DNA of 64,000 nucleotides, from positions 2,046,001-2,110,000 of the forward strand of contig NZ_CP009241.1 in NCBI RefSeq assembly GCF_000758525.1, given 5' to 3'. The first letter of the stretch is position 1, and every line of letters begins with the position of its first letter. Made by a program: the position numbers and the translations under genes. Below are positions 1 through 7,459 of this stretch, one piece after another. A model generated the notes under the pieces. That model did no database searches, was not told where the DNA came from, and saw only the letters and a program-made list of their open reading frames with translations. This DNA comes from Paenibacillus sp. FSL H7-0357. Its GTDB lineage: Bacteria > Bacillota > Bacilli > Paenibacillales > Paenibacillaceae.

Positions 1-228
1 AATGGCTCAGTTGGACCGCGTGGTGAAATCTGTATAGAATTCGCCGGCCAGCTGCGGGAACAACTCGAATTACCCGTACACCTTTGGGATGAGCGTCTGA
101 CGACAGTATCCGCTGAGCGGGTGCTGATTGAAGGAGACGTCAGCCGGAAGAAACGCAAAGGGATTGTGGACAAAATGGCCGCAGCCTTGATTTTGCAAAA
201 TTTTTTGGATGCTAACAGTAAAAGGTGA
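1..228 (+). CDS. ruvX: RuvX/YqgF-type putative Holliday junction resolvase, C-terminal part
   Basis: The first 75 codons visible are open in frame 1 and end in TGA; the start lies outside the window. The stretch DERLTTVSAE followed by a basic RKKRKG and DKMAAALILQNFLD is the characteristic C-terminal half of the YqgF/RuvX RNase H-like fold, in which the Asp of DERLT belongs to the active site. Family members act as nucleases in pre-16S rRNA 5'-end processing and were named after Holliday-junction resolvases. The next gene, a DUF1292 protein, starts 13 bases downstream, the same order as yrrK-yrzB in Bacillus subtilis, so this is the end of an alaS-yrzL-ruvX-yrzB type operon. The identification is solid; only the N-terminal part cannot be checked. 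Confidence 0.9.
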   Translation, partial: NGSVGPRGEICIEFAGQLREQLELPVHLWDERLTTVSAERVLIEGDVSRKKRKGIVDKMAAALILQNFLDANSKR

Positions 229-241
229 GGGGTGCGCGGAT

Positions 242-550
242 ATGACAAACGAGCAGATCGGCCAAGAAGAAGAACCGGAAATTATCTATATTCCCGATGA
301 GGAAGGTAATGAAGAGGAATTTGAGGTCATCATGAAGTTTGAAGTCGACGGTTCGGATGCAAAGTATATGATGGTGGTTCCACTCGATTCCGAGGATGAA
401 GAGAGCGATGAGGTGTATGCGTTCCGTTACGAGGAAGATGGTGACGACCTGCAGCTCTTCATGATCGAGAATGACGAAGAATGGGCCATTGTTGAAGAGA
501 CTTTCAATACTTTGGTAGACGAATTGGACGGAGGAGCCGAGAATGACTGA
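242..550 (+). CDS. DUF1292 family acidic protein (YrzB-like)
   Basis: A 102-residue, very acidic protein rich in Glu and Asp. The core pattern EEEFEVIMKFEVDG...YMMVVPLD...VYAFRYEEDGDDLQLFMIENDEEWAIVEETF is typical of DUF1292 (UPF0473), whose function is unknown. The ATG at 242 is preferred over an in-frame upstream start at 209 because it follows a GGTGAGGGG stretch and gives the family's usual length. It sits 13 bases after ruvX and overlaps the next gene by 8 bases (543-550), so the two are probably translationally coupled. B. subtilis has one yrzB here; this genome carries two tandem versions. Confidence 0.85.
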   Translation: MTNEQIGQEEEPEIIYIPDEEGNEEEFEVIMKFEVDGSDAKYMMVVPLDSEDEESDEVYAFRYEEDGDDLQLFMIENDEEWAIVEETFNTLVDELDGGAEND

Positions 551-851
551 TTTTTCCGCCGAACAAGCGGTATGGACATCTAAGCTCAAAGAAGTATACG
601 GAGAAACAGTGGAACTGGAAGACGAGCAGGGTAAATCTTCCGTTTACGATATTATTGCCGAGTTTGAAGTCGGTGACCGCGCATATGCGGTGCTGACCGG
701 TTCCGGAAAAGACGCGGAGCAGGAGATTCTGCGGATTGTAGTTTCGCCTGACGGTCTTCCGGAGCTGGAGAGCATCGTTGACGATGAAGAGTGGGAAGAT
801 ATTTCCGAGCTGTACGATGAGCTGACTTTTCCCGCAGAGGACACGGAATAA
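543..851 (+). CDS. second DUF1292 family protein
   Basis: A 102-residue acidic protein whose pattern (VELEDEQGKSSVYDIIAEFEVGDRAYAVL ... LRIVVSPDGLPELESIVDDEEWEDISELYDEL) aligns end to end with the DUF1292 protein just upstream but is clearly diverged from it. Its start codon lies inside the 3' end of that gene (8-base overlap), a typical arrangement for coupled translation. A good intrinsic terminator follows 37 bases after the stop, so this is the last gene of the ruvX operon. The function is unknown; a duplicate with a separate binding partner is possible but not shown. Confidence 0.8.
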   Translation: MTDFSAEQAVWTSKLKEVYGETVELEDEQGKSSVYDIIAEFEVGDRAYAVLTGSGKDAEQEILRIVVSPDGLPELESIVDDEEWEDISELYDELTFPAEDTE

Positions 852-887
852 GCATCTTTATCTGTATGCAACATTATGTTGAGCATG

Positions 888-916
888 AAGAGGGCGGAAT
901 TTTCCGCGCTCTTTTT
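888..916 (+). terminator. intrinsic terminator after the ruvX-DUF1292 operon
   Basis: AAGAG-G-GCGGAA (888-899) pairs with TTCCGC-G-CTCTT (902-913) with one G/G mismatch and a two-base loop core, followed by a short T run. Confidence 0.75.
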
Positions 917-967
917 GCTTGATATACGACCATAAAAGGTTGATGCAGCGTTCTCATGAAATTTATG

Positions 968-996
968 TTGAATTTAAGACAATACAATTTTATACT
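968..996 (+). promoter_or_regulatory. sigma-A type promoter for mltG
   Basis: TTGAAT (968-973) and TATACT (991-996) are separated by exactly 17 bases and lie 28 bases before the TTG start of mltG, after the preceding terminator. Confidence 0.6.
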
Positions 997-1023
997 TTAT
1001 AGTCGGAAAGTGAGGAGTCACAT

Positions 1024-2070
1024 TTGAAAGCCGCAATCCGCGCTGTGCTCATTATTATCCTTTTGCTGGCATTGGCAGGAGGGGGAGGAGCATGGTATAT
1101 CTGGAATGGCATGCAGCCGGTAGAGCCTGCAGGGCCAGCCGTCACGTTTACGATAGAGAAGGGCATGGGGAGTGCGGAAATCGCCAGCCTGCTCGAAGAT
1201 AACGGCATTATACGTAACGGAATGTTCTTTAGGGGATATCTGAAATGGGTCAAAGAAGGGTCAAGCTTCAAGGCAGGCACCTATACGGCAAGTCCAGGGG
1301 ACACCTATGATGAGCTGATTGCCCGGCTGAATGCCGGGGATGTGGTGAAGGAAGATACGGTGGTGTTCACCATTCCCGAAGGATTCACGGCGAAGCAGAT
1401 AGCTGAGAAGCTTGCAGAGGCTTGGAACCAGCCGGCTGATGTGTTTCTGAAAATGATGAACTCGGGGGCGGGGCTGACTGCGGTAAATACGCTGAAGATT
1501 CCCGAGGACGCTAGTTTACGGCACCGGCTTGAGGGCTATTTGTTCCCGGAAACGTATGAGCTGGCCAAGGACAGTACACCGCAAGAGGTTGTTGAAGCCA
1601 TGCTGGAGCAGTTGACGAAGAAGCTGGACAGTATTCCGGACTGGCAGGCGCAGCTTGCGGAGCGCGGATTGTCGCTGCATGAACTGCTGACCGTAGCTTC
1701 TCTCGTGGAGCGGGAGGTAGTTGTGGACGAAGAACGTCCGCTTGTAGCCGGTGTTATTTATAACAGGCTGAAAAAAGGCCAGAACCTGGAGATCGACGCA
1801 ACTGTCCAGTATCTGCTGGACAAGCAGAAGGAAAGACTGCTGAATAAGGACCTGAAGGTCGAAAGCCCGTACAATACGTACCGGAACCCGGGTCTTCCAC
1901 CTGGCCCTATCGGAAGTCCAGGCCTTGCATCGATTCAGGCTGCGCTTGCGCCGAAAGCCTCAGAGTACTATTTCTATGTGACCAAAAAAGACGGCACGCA
2001 GGGACATCTGTTTGGCAAGACCTACAAGGAACATTTAGCCAATATCAAAAAAAGTGAACAAAATCAGTAG
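1024..2070 (+). CDS. mltG: endolytic murein transglycosylase MltG (YceG-like)
   Basis: A 348-residue protein with one N-terminal membrane anchor (about residues 7-26) followed by an extracytoplasmic YceG/MltG domain. The active-site region reads ASLVEREV (Glu229, matching the catalytic Glu of E. coli MltG) and continues AGVIYNRLKKGQNLEIDATVQYLL, then the conserved SPYNTYRNPGLPPGPIGSPG block. The enzyme cleaves nascent glycan strands inside the chain and helps set strand length. The start is TTG, chosen because GAGGAG lies 7 bases upstream and no ATG is available. In B. subtilis the orthologue yrrL is followed by trmR (yrrM); here trmR is missing and yrrN follows directly. Confidence 0.93.
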   Translation: MKAAIRAVLIIILLLALAGGGGAWYIWNGMQPVEPAGPAVTFTIEKGMGSAEIASLLEDNGIIRNGMFFRGYLKWVKEGSSFKAGTYTASPGDTYDELIARLNAGDVVKEDTVVFTIPEGFTAKQIAEKLAEAWNQPADVFLKMMNSGAGLTAVNTLKIPEDASLRHRLEGYLFPETYELAKDSTPQEVVEAMLEQLTKKLDSIPDWQAQLAERGLSLHELLTVASLVEREVVVDEERPLVAGVIYNRLKKGQNLEIDATVQYLLDKQKERLLNKDLKVESPYNTYRNPGLPPGPIGSPGLASIQAALAPKASEYYFYVTKKDGTQGHLFGKTYKEHLANIKKSEQNQ

Positions 2071-2130
2071 GAAACCTGTAAAATGAGAACTGTTGCCGTT
2101 CCAGGAATTCCAGTAGGCGTTTTAGGGTTT

Positions 2131-2154
2131 GAGGGGGAATTCTCCCTCTATTTT
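2131..2154 (+). terminator. intrinsic terminator between mltG and yrrN
   Basis: GAGGGGG (2131-2137), loop AATT, CTCCCTC (2142-2148) with one G-T pair, then TATTTT. It separates mltG from the next transcription unit or attenuates read-through. Confidence 0.55.
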
Positions 2155-2200
2155 AAATAAATGATGATGAGCTGGGCGGATGAATTTAGGAGGAATCAAC

Positions 2201-3133
2201 ATGAATAACAAACCGGAGCTGCTGGCAACGGCGGCTTCCTTGGAAGAAGCGCGTGTATTGCTGGATGCCGGGGCAGATGCGCTCCTCATCGGGGATGACC
2301 GTTTCGGCATGCGACTTGCCGGACATTTCTCGCTGGAGGACACAGCGGCTGTCGTTAGTCTGGCTCACGGCAAAGGCCGCAAGGTCTATGCCGGTCTTGG
2401 CGGGCTGATGACGAACCGTCTGCTGGATGAGCTTCCTGCTTATGTGAAGGCGATCGGTGAGCTTGGCGTTGACGGCATTGAATTCGGAGATCCAGCGGTG
2501 CTGGCGGCTGTGAAGCAGGAAGCGCCGGGCATGAAGCTTCACTGGAATGCGGAAATGACCTCGACCAATTATGCCACAGCGAACTATTGGGGCCGCAAGG
2601 GAGCATCGCGGGTCGTTCTGGCCCGTGAATTGAATATGGATGAGATGACCGATATGGTGCCGCTGCTGGAGATCGAAGCCCAGGTACACGTCCACGGGAT
2701 GACGAATATATATCATTCCAAACGCAAGCTGGTAGAGAGCTATATGTCGCATCAAGGCCGTCCGAGTGAAGGCGGAAGCCTTGGCAAGGAGCGCGGCTTA
2801 TTCCTGATTGAAGCAGAGCGCCAGAATGAGAAGTTTCCGATTTATGAAGATGTCAACGGGACACATATTATGAGTTCCGACGATATTTGCATTCTGGAGG
2901 ATCTTCATCTGCTGCTGGGTGCCGGAGTACACAGCCTGAAGATTGAAGGGCTGCTGAAGCCCGCTGCCTACAATGCCGCTGTAGTTAAGGCTTACCGCCA
3001 TGCGATAGACCTCTACACCGCTGATCCGGCAGGTTATGCGTTCCAGGAGGAATGGATGGACGGAATCCGGGCGCTGCAGGACCCTGAGCGTGAACTGACA
3101 TTCGGCTTTTTCTACAAGGAACAGGTATATTAA
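2201..3133 (+). CDS. yrrN: peptidase U32 family protein, YrrN/TrhP1-like (tRNA U34 hydroxylation)
   Basis: A 310-residue U32-type TIM-barrel protein: PELLATAASLEEARVLLDAGADALLIGDDRFGMR at the N terminus and HSLKIEGLLKP near residue 250. It is the short, cysteine-poor partner: the CxxxxGRC...NRGxCxxxCR cluster present in the next gene is absent (HSKRKLVESYM instead). In B. subtilis the YrrN/YrrO pair (TrhP1/TrhP2) contributes to forming 5-hydroxyuridine at tRNA position 34; the 'peptidase' label is historic. The ATG at 2201 is chosen over 2180 because AGGAGG sits 6 bases upstream. It lies upstream of yrrO but is separated from it by a 266-base spacer holding a large inverted repeat. Confidence 0.88.
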   Translation: MNNKPELLATAASLEEARVLLDAGADALLIGDDRFGMRLAGHFSLEDTAAVVSLAHGKGRKVYAGLGGLMTNRLLDELPAYVKAIGELGVDGIEFGDPAVLAAVKQEAPGMKLHWNAEMTSTNYATANYWGRKGASRVVLARELNMDEMTDMVPLLEIEAQVHVHGMTNIYHSKRKLVESYMSHQGRPSEGGSLGKERGLFLIEAERQNEKFPIYEDVNGTHIMSSDDICILEDLHLLLGAGVHSLKIEGLLKPAAYNAAVVKAYRHAIDLYTADPAGYAFQEEWMDGIRALQDPERELTFGFFYKEQVY

Positions 3134-3399
3134 AATATAAATAATGCAATGATTTGCTGATTTTAAAATGAACTTAATGCCTAACCTTAAAGATAGAGTA
3201 ACGGAGGGAAGGTTTGGAACTGTAGGAGCGATAGCGTACGCCTTTAGGTTTGGATTTCTACCGTGGCTAACGGTTCAAATCAGGAAATCCAAACCTAACA
3301 GCGGCCGGAAGTCCAAACACTTACCGCAGTTGCGTTCATATCTAAAAGGAAGATTTTCAGGTTTATTTATACAGCAAAGATATGGAGGGGAGAACAGGA
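3134..3399 (+). repeat. intergenic stem-loop repeat between the two U32 genes
   Basis: This 266-base spacer has a perfect 15-base inverted repeat, TTAGGTTTGGATTTC (3244-3258) and GAAATCCAAACCTAA (3284-3298), with a 25-base loop. The word GGTTTGGA occurs twice on the plus strand (near 3211 and at 3247), and its complement recurs near 3290 and 3311. It splits an otherwise tight gene pair. The form resembles a dispersed palindromic repeat; no second copy is present in this window, so that reading is an inference. Confidence 0.6.
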
Positions 3400-4731
3400 A
3401 TGGGAACCATGACAAAGCCTAAGTTTAAGGGCAAACGTTACCGTCTGGACAAACCGGAGCTCCTTGCTCCGGCGGGTAATCTGGAGAAATTGAAATTCGC
3501 CGTGCATTATGGTGCGGATGCAGTATATATTGGAGGCCAGAAATACGGCCTGCGCTCCGGAGCGGATAACTTCAGCTTTGAAGAAATGCGTGAGGGCGTG
3601 GAATTCGCCAAGAAATACGGGGCCAAGGTATTTGTTGCCACCAATATCTATGCCCATAACGAAGATATCGCCGGGATTGAAGAATACCTGCGCAATCTAT
3701 ATGAAGCCGGGATTGCCGCCATTATTGTAGCGGATCCGGCCATCGTCGATACCGCGCGCCGCCTGGTGCCGGGCCTTGAGGTGCATCTCAGTACCCAGCA
3801 GTCCACACTGAACTGGCAGGCTGTCTCTTTCTGGAAAGAGGAAGGTCTGCCGCGTGTAGTACTGGGCCGTGAGACCAGCCTTGAAGAGATTGCCGAGATC
3901 AAAGCACATGTGGACATCGAGATCGAGAGCTTTATCCACGGAGCCATGTGCTCCTCGTATTCCGGTCGCTGCGTGCTGTCGAATCACTTCACGGACCGTG
4001 ACTCTAACCGCGGCGGCTGCTGCCAGTCGTGCCGCTGGAAATACGATCTGTTCGAAGATGCCCGTCCGGAAGGTGCCTGGGTATCTGAGGAAGAGCAGGC
4101 TGAAGCCCTTTCGTCCCCGCAGCGTCTTGAGCCCGGTGTAACCCAGCTTCCACTACATCAGCCGGAGGATAACCAGTTCTCGATGGGCTCCAAGGATTTG
4201 TGCATGCTGGAGAGCATTCCTGAACTGATTGAGGCGGGCATTGACAGCTTCAAAATTGAAGGCCGGATGAAGTCGATTCACTATGTGGCGACTGTAGTCA
4301 ACGCCTACCGCAAGGCCATTGATGCTTACATGGCCGATCCGGAAGGTTATGAGCTGAAGCCGGAGTGGCTGGAAGAGCTGCAAAAAGCGGCAAACCGTCC
4401 GCTGAACACCGGATTTTTCTACGATACCCCGGATCATGAGGATCATATCTATGAGCCGGAGGAAAAAGCGGCTCCTTATGATTTTGCCGGACTGGTGCTG
4501 GAGTATGATGCCGAAAGCGGCATGGCTCTAATTCAGCAGCGCAACAACTTCAAGCCGGGGCAGGAAGTGGAGTTCTTCGGCCCGGACAACACCTTCTTCA
4601 AGCAGACCGTCGGAGAGCTGTGGGATGAAGAAGGCAACCGGCTTGACGTTGCCCGCCACCCGCTTCAGCGTGTCCGCATGAAGGTAGACCAGCCGGTAGC
4701 TTATTTCGATATGATGCGGAAGAGAAAATAA
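3400..4731 (+). CDS. yrrO: peptidase U32 family protein, YrrO/TrhP2-like (tRNA U34 hydroxylation)
   Basis: A 443-residue U32 protein. PELLAPAGNLEKLKFAVHYGADAVYIGGQKYGLR opens the barrel. The full family signature follows: FIHGAMCSSYSGRC, then NRGGCCQSCRWKYDL, giving the conserved cysteines thought to hold an Fe-S cluster, then SFKIEGRMKS. A C-terminal beta domain (from about residue 360: YDFAGLVLEYD...) matches the long members such as E. coli TrhP/YegQ. With YrrN it should make 5-hydroxyuridine in tRNA. The start at 3400 follows GGAGGGGAG; 3409 is an alternative. A strong terminator follows. Confidence 0.9.
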   Translation: MGTMTKPKFKGKRYRLDKPELLAPAGNLEKLKFAVHYGADAVYIGGQKYGLRSGADNFSFEEMREGVEFAKKYGAKVFVATNIYAHNEDIAGIEEYLRNLYEAGIAAIIVADPAIVDTARRLVPGLEVHLSTQQSTLNWQAVSFWKEEGLPRVVLGRETSLEEIAEIKAHVDIEIESFIHGAMCSSYSGRCVLSNHFTDRDSNRGGCCQSCRWKYDLFEDARPEGAWVSEEEQAEALSSPQRLEPGVTQLPLHQPEDNQFSMGSKDLCMLESIPELIEAGIDSFKIEGRMKSIHYVATVVNAYRKAIDAYMADPEGYELKPEWLEELQKAANRPLNTGFFYDTPDHEDHIYEPEEKAAPYDFAGLVLEYDAESGMALIQQRNNFKPGQEVEFFGPDNTFFKQTVGELWDEEGNRLDVARHPLQRVRMKVDQPVAYFDMMRKRK

Positions 4732-4752
4732 TTTTATTATTTATTTACAAGG

Positions 4753-4789
4753 GATGCTCTTATTTTTTTGAAGAGCATCTCTTTTTTTT
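4753..4789 (+). terminator. intrinsic terminator after yrrO
   Basis: GATGCTCTT (4753-4761) pairs perfectly with AAGAGCATC (4771-4779), followed by a run of about eight T. Confidence 0.9.
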
Positions 4790-4858
4790 GCGCTCCCGCC
4801 AAAATTCGGGATATTCTTAGGAAATATAAAATATTCTCTGGGAATTTGTAAAGAAAAC

Positions 4859-4886
4859 TAAGAAAAAAGACCCAATATGCCGATAT
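4859..4886 (+). promoter_or_regulatory. sigma-D (motility) type promoter for the chemoreceptor
   Basis: GCCGATAT at 4879-4886 is the exact -10 consensus of B. subtilis sigma-D, with TAAG at 4859-4862 and a 16-base spacer (consensus TAAA, 14-16 bases, GCCGATAT). It lies 45-105 bases before the possible starts of the following MCP gene. Confidence 0.7.
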
Positions 4887-4930
4887 ATATTCCGTGAACG
4901 CTTACATACATCTTCTAAACTAATTGGTAG

Positions 4931-7210
4931 GTGATGGTAATGGGGGCTCCCGAGCGTGAAAAAAGAGGAGAACAGCAGAAAGGGAGAAGGATGAGAGTGG
5001 GGAAGAACAAGAAGAAACCGGTGACAGTACAAAAAGCAGAGACAAACCGCACAAGTGAAACACAGACAGCAAGCAAAAGTAAGGTCAAGAAAGTGCGCGA
5101 CAAGGTAACCCTTAAGGGGGTACTACATACTTCGGTGCGTCAGGTGAAAAGGGTCAACCCGCTGAAATCAGTTGGTGTCAAGCTGTTTTTGATTTTCTTG
5201 TCTTCAATTGTTATTGTGGTACTGCTCTTGGGACTGTTGTCCTATAACAAGGCCAAGAATACGATTAAAGATAATGTATCAGAAGCTAACCGGCAGACCA
5301 TTATCCAGACCTCTGATAAGCTTGATATTCTTATCAAACAGTATGAGAATCTGGCACTGCAACTGTATTTTGATTCGAAAATGCAAAGTGATTTGACGGA
5401 TTTGGCTTCCGCAAGTTCCAATTATGATAAATTTGTAGCTACCGATTCAATAAGCAAGAAGCTATCCAGCCAGACGACAACGGATTCGAACATTGTAGCT
5501 ATTTCACTGATTCCGCAGTCAGCGGACTATAGTGTAATTACAAGCGGCAACTCCGGACTGAAAATGGATGGAATAAGAGATCAGGATTGGTATAAGACGG
5601 TTGTAGGCCGTACTCAGGAATATGAATATTATTACTCCAAGGAAACCAAAGCATCCCAGAACTACTGGTTCTCGACGGCCATTGAAGGTGATAAAGGGAA
5701 AAATATCGCGATGGTAAGATCCCTCAAAAACATGGGTTCCAATTCAGGCTATGTAATCATGCTTGAACTGAAAAACACACTGCTGGAGGAAGCCTTCAAA
5801 ACGGTTTCCCTCGGAGACGGCTCACGGATTCAGCTTGTGGACCCGGATGGTATAGTAGTCGCTTCTAATGTACCTGCTGATGATGGGGTGGCTTCAGAGC
5901 TAGCCTTCATCAAGGAGAGCAAGAGCAACAACGCAAGTCAGGAAGCCAGTGATGCCGACGGCAAGGATGTGCTGGCAGTGTATAATCCCTTGACCAAGGC
6001 TGACTGGAAGCTGACCGGAGTGGTGCCTACCGGCGAGCTGGTGAAGGCAGCACGTCCGATTCTGTTCACGACTTATCTGGCGGCGCTTGCCGCAGCCGCG
6101 CTCGCGGTAGTGCTAGGGTTCTGGATGGTCCAGATGATCGCCAAACCGCTGGCACGCCTGAAGGATCTTATGGTTGAAGGTTCAAAAGGTGACCTGAGCG
6201 TGCGTACCGAATACGTATCTAAGGATGAGATCGGCGAACTGTCGGCCTCCTTCAATACAATGATGGAACGGATTACAGAACTGGTTGCACAGACAACGGA
6301 CACAGCCCGTGAAGTGCTGGATACTGCTGGTGAGCTTGGTGAAGCTTCCCGCAAGACTGCCATTTCCGCGAAGGAAATTGCCGCTGCTACGGAAGAGATC
6401 GCCGGTGGTGCAGGAAGTTTGGCTTTGGAAGCTGAACGCGGCAATGAACTGACGGATCTGATCGCTACGCAGATGCAGAGCGTTATCGCTGCCAATGCCG
6501 AGATGGATGAGGCGGCCCGTGGTGTCGGTGAAGCCAGCGGACACGGAGCGAAGCAACTGGAAGAGCTGCTGAAGCAGACAGGCCGTACCGGAGAGATGAC
6601 AACCGCACTGGTGGATCGTGTCAACGATTTGAAAGAAACGGTATTCTCTGTAATCAAAGTGCTTGATGTGATGAAGAACATTACACAGCAGACAAACATT
6701 CTCTCATTGAATGCAACCATTGAAGCAGCAAGAGCGGGCGAAGCAGGCCGCGGATTTATGGTCGTGGCTGGGGAAGTCCGGCAGCTGGCGGATCAATCCA
6801 AGCAGTCCATTGCCCTTGTAGCCGGGATTACCGATAAAATCATGGCTGAAATGAACGAGACAGTAACTGTGCTGTCCGAAGTTGCACCGCTCTTCAAGCA
6901 GCAGATGAGTTCGGTGAAGAGCACAAGCGATATCTTCGTATCGGTTAAGGGACAGATGGAGGATTTCATTACAAGCCTCGAATCAGTGACCGGAGCCATT
7001 GGAAGCCTCAATCATTCCCAAGGTGTCCTGTCGGATGCCATGGGCAACGTAAGTGCGGTAGCGCAGCAATCCTCGGCCACTTCGGAAGAGGTAGCCTCAC
7101 TCAGCAGCGAGCAGCAGAACGTGAGCGATCACCTCGTTTCGCTGTCAGGCAAGCTGGAGAGCGTTTCAACTCAGCTGAAGGATAAGCTGGCGCTGTTTAC
7201 CATCAAATAA
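4931..7210 (+). CDS. methyl-accepting chemotaxis protein with extracellular Cache-like sensor (copy A)
   Basis: A receptor of up to 759 residues. A Lys-rich cytoplasmic N terminus is followed by TM1 (about 85-107), an extracellular dCache-like sensor of about 270 residues (QDWYKTVVGR...YWFSTAIEG...), TM2 (about 379-400), a HAMP linker (KDEIGELSASFNTMMERITELV) and the signalling domain. The hairpin tip reads NITQQTNILSLNATIEAARAGEAGRGFMVVAGEVRQLADQS (about 582-625). It relays ligand binding to CheA/CheW. Starts at 4931, 4940 and 4991 are all possible; 4991 has GGGAG 5 bases upstream. It is collinear with the MCP at 23299-25368 over its whole length. The sigma-D type promoter fits a motility gene. 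Confidence 0.92.
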   Translation: MMVMGAPEREKRGEQQKGRRMRVGKNKKKPVTVQKAETNRTSETQTASKSKVKKVRDKVTLKGVLHTSVRQVKRVNPLKSVGVKLFLIFLSSIVIVVLLLGLLSYNKAKNTIKDNVSEANRQTIIQTSDKLDILIKQYENLALQLYFDSKMQSDLTDLASASSNYDKFVATDSISKKLSSQTTTDSNIVAISLIPQSADYSVITSGNSGLKMDGIRDQDWYKTVVGRTQEYEYYYSKETKASQNYWFSTAIEGDKGKNIAMVRSLKNMGSNSGYVIMLELKNTLLEEAFKTVSLGDGSRIQLVDPDGIVVASNVPADDGVASELAFIKESKSNNASQEASDADGKDVLAVYNPLTKADWKLTGVVPTGELVKAARPILFTTYLAALAAAALAVVLGFWMVQMIAKPLARLKDLMVEGSKGDLSVRTEYVSKDEIGELSASFNTMMERITELVAQTTDTAREVLDTAGELGEASRKTAISAKEIAAATEEIAGGAGSLALEAERGNELTDLIATQMQSVIAANAEMDEAARGVGEASGHGAKQLEELLKQTGRTGEMTTALVDRVNDLKETVFSVIKVLDVMKNITQQTNILSLNATIEAARAGEAGRGFMVVAGEVRQLADQSKQSIALVAGITDKIMAEMNETVTVLSEVAPLFKQQMSSVKSTSDIFVSVKGQMEDFITSLESVTGAIGSLNHSQGVLSDAMGNVSAVAQQSSATSEEVASLSSEQQNVSDHLVSLSGKLESVSTQLKDKLALFTIK

Positions 7211-7240
7211 ATCATTAGAGTTACGCAGGTTTTTGAGCCG

Positions 7241-7281
7241 ATAAGGCCGTTTCTTCCACAGGAAGAAGCGGCCTTATTCCG
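7241..7281 (+). terminator. long hairpin after MCP copy A
   Basis: The arms at 7241-7257 and 7261-7277 form a 17-bp stem (ATAAGGCCG/CGGCCTTAT outer part) with one mismatch and a three-base loop. The following T run is weak (TCCGCTTT). Confidence 0.65.
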
Positions 7282-7361
7282 CTTTAACAGGTTTCAATGC
7301 TTTGGCAAAGGGCTATGGAAACAATCTTTGAAGTTAACTTGGAACTTTGCGTGCTATCTTC

Positions 7362-7390
7362 TTGTACAACCACACACTAACACGTATAAT
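7362..7390 (+). promoter_or_regulatory. sigma-A type promoter for the kinase operon
   Basis: TTGTAC (7362-7367), 17 bases, perfect TATAAT (7385-7390), 70 bases before the kinase start. It is the only good promoter for the four-gene run to 12592. Confidence 0.65.
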
Positions 7391-7459
7391 GATTTTGTTA
7401 GGCAAATTGTTATGAATATAAGAAAAGTTAGGTAAACGCCATTGAAGGAGAAGGGCCGT

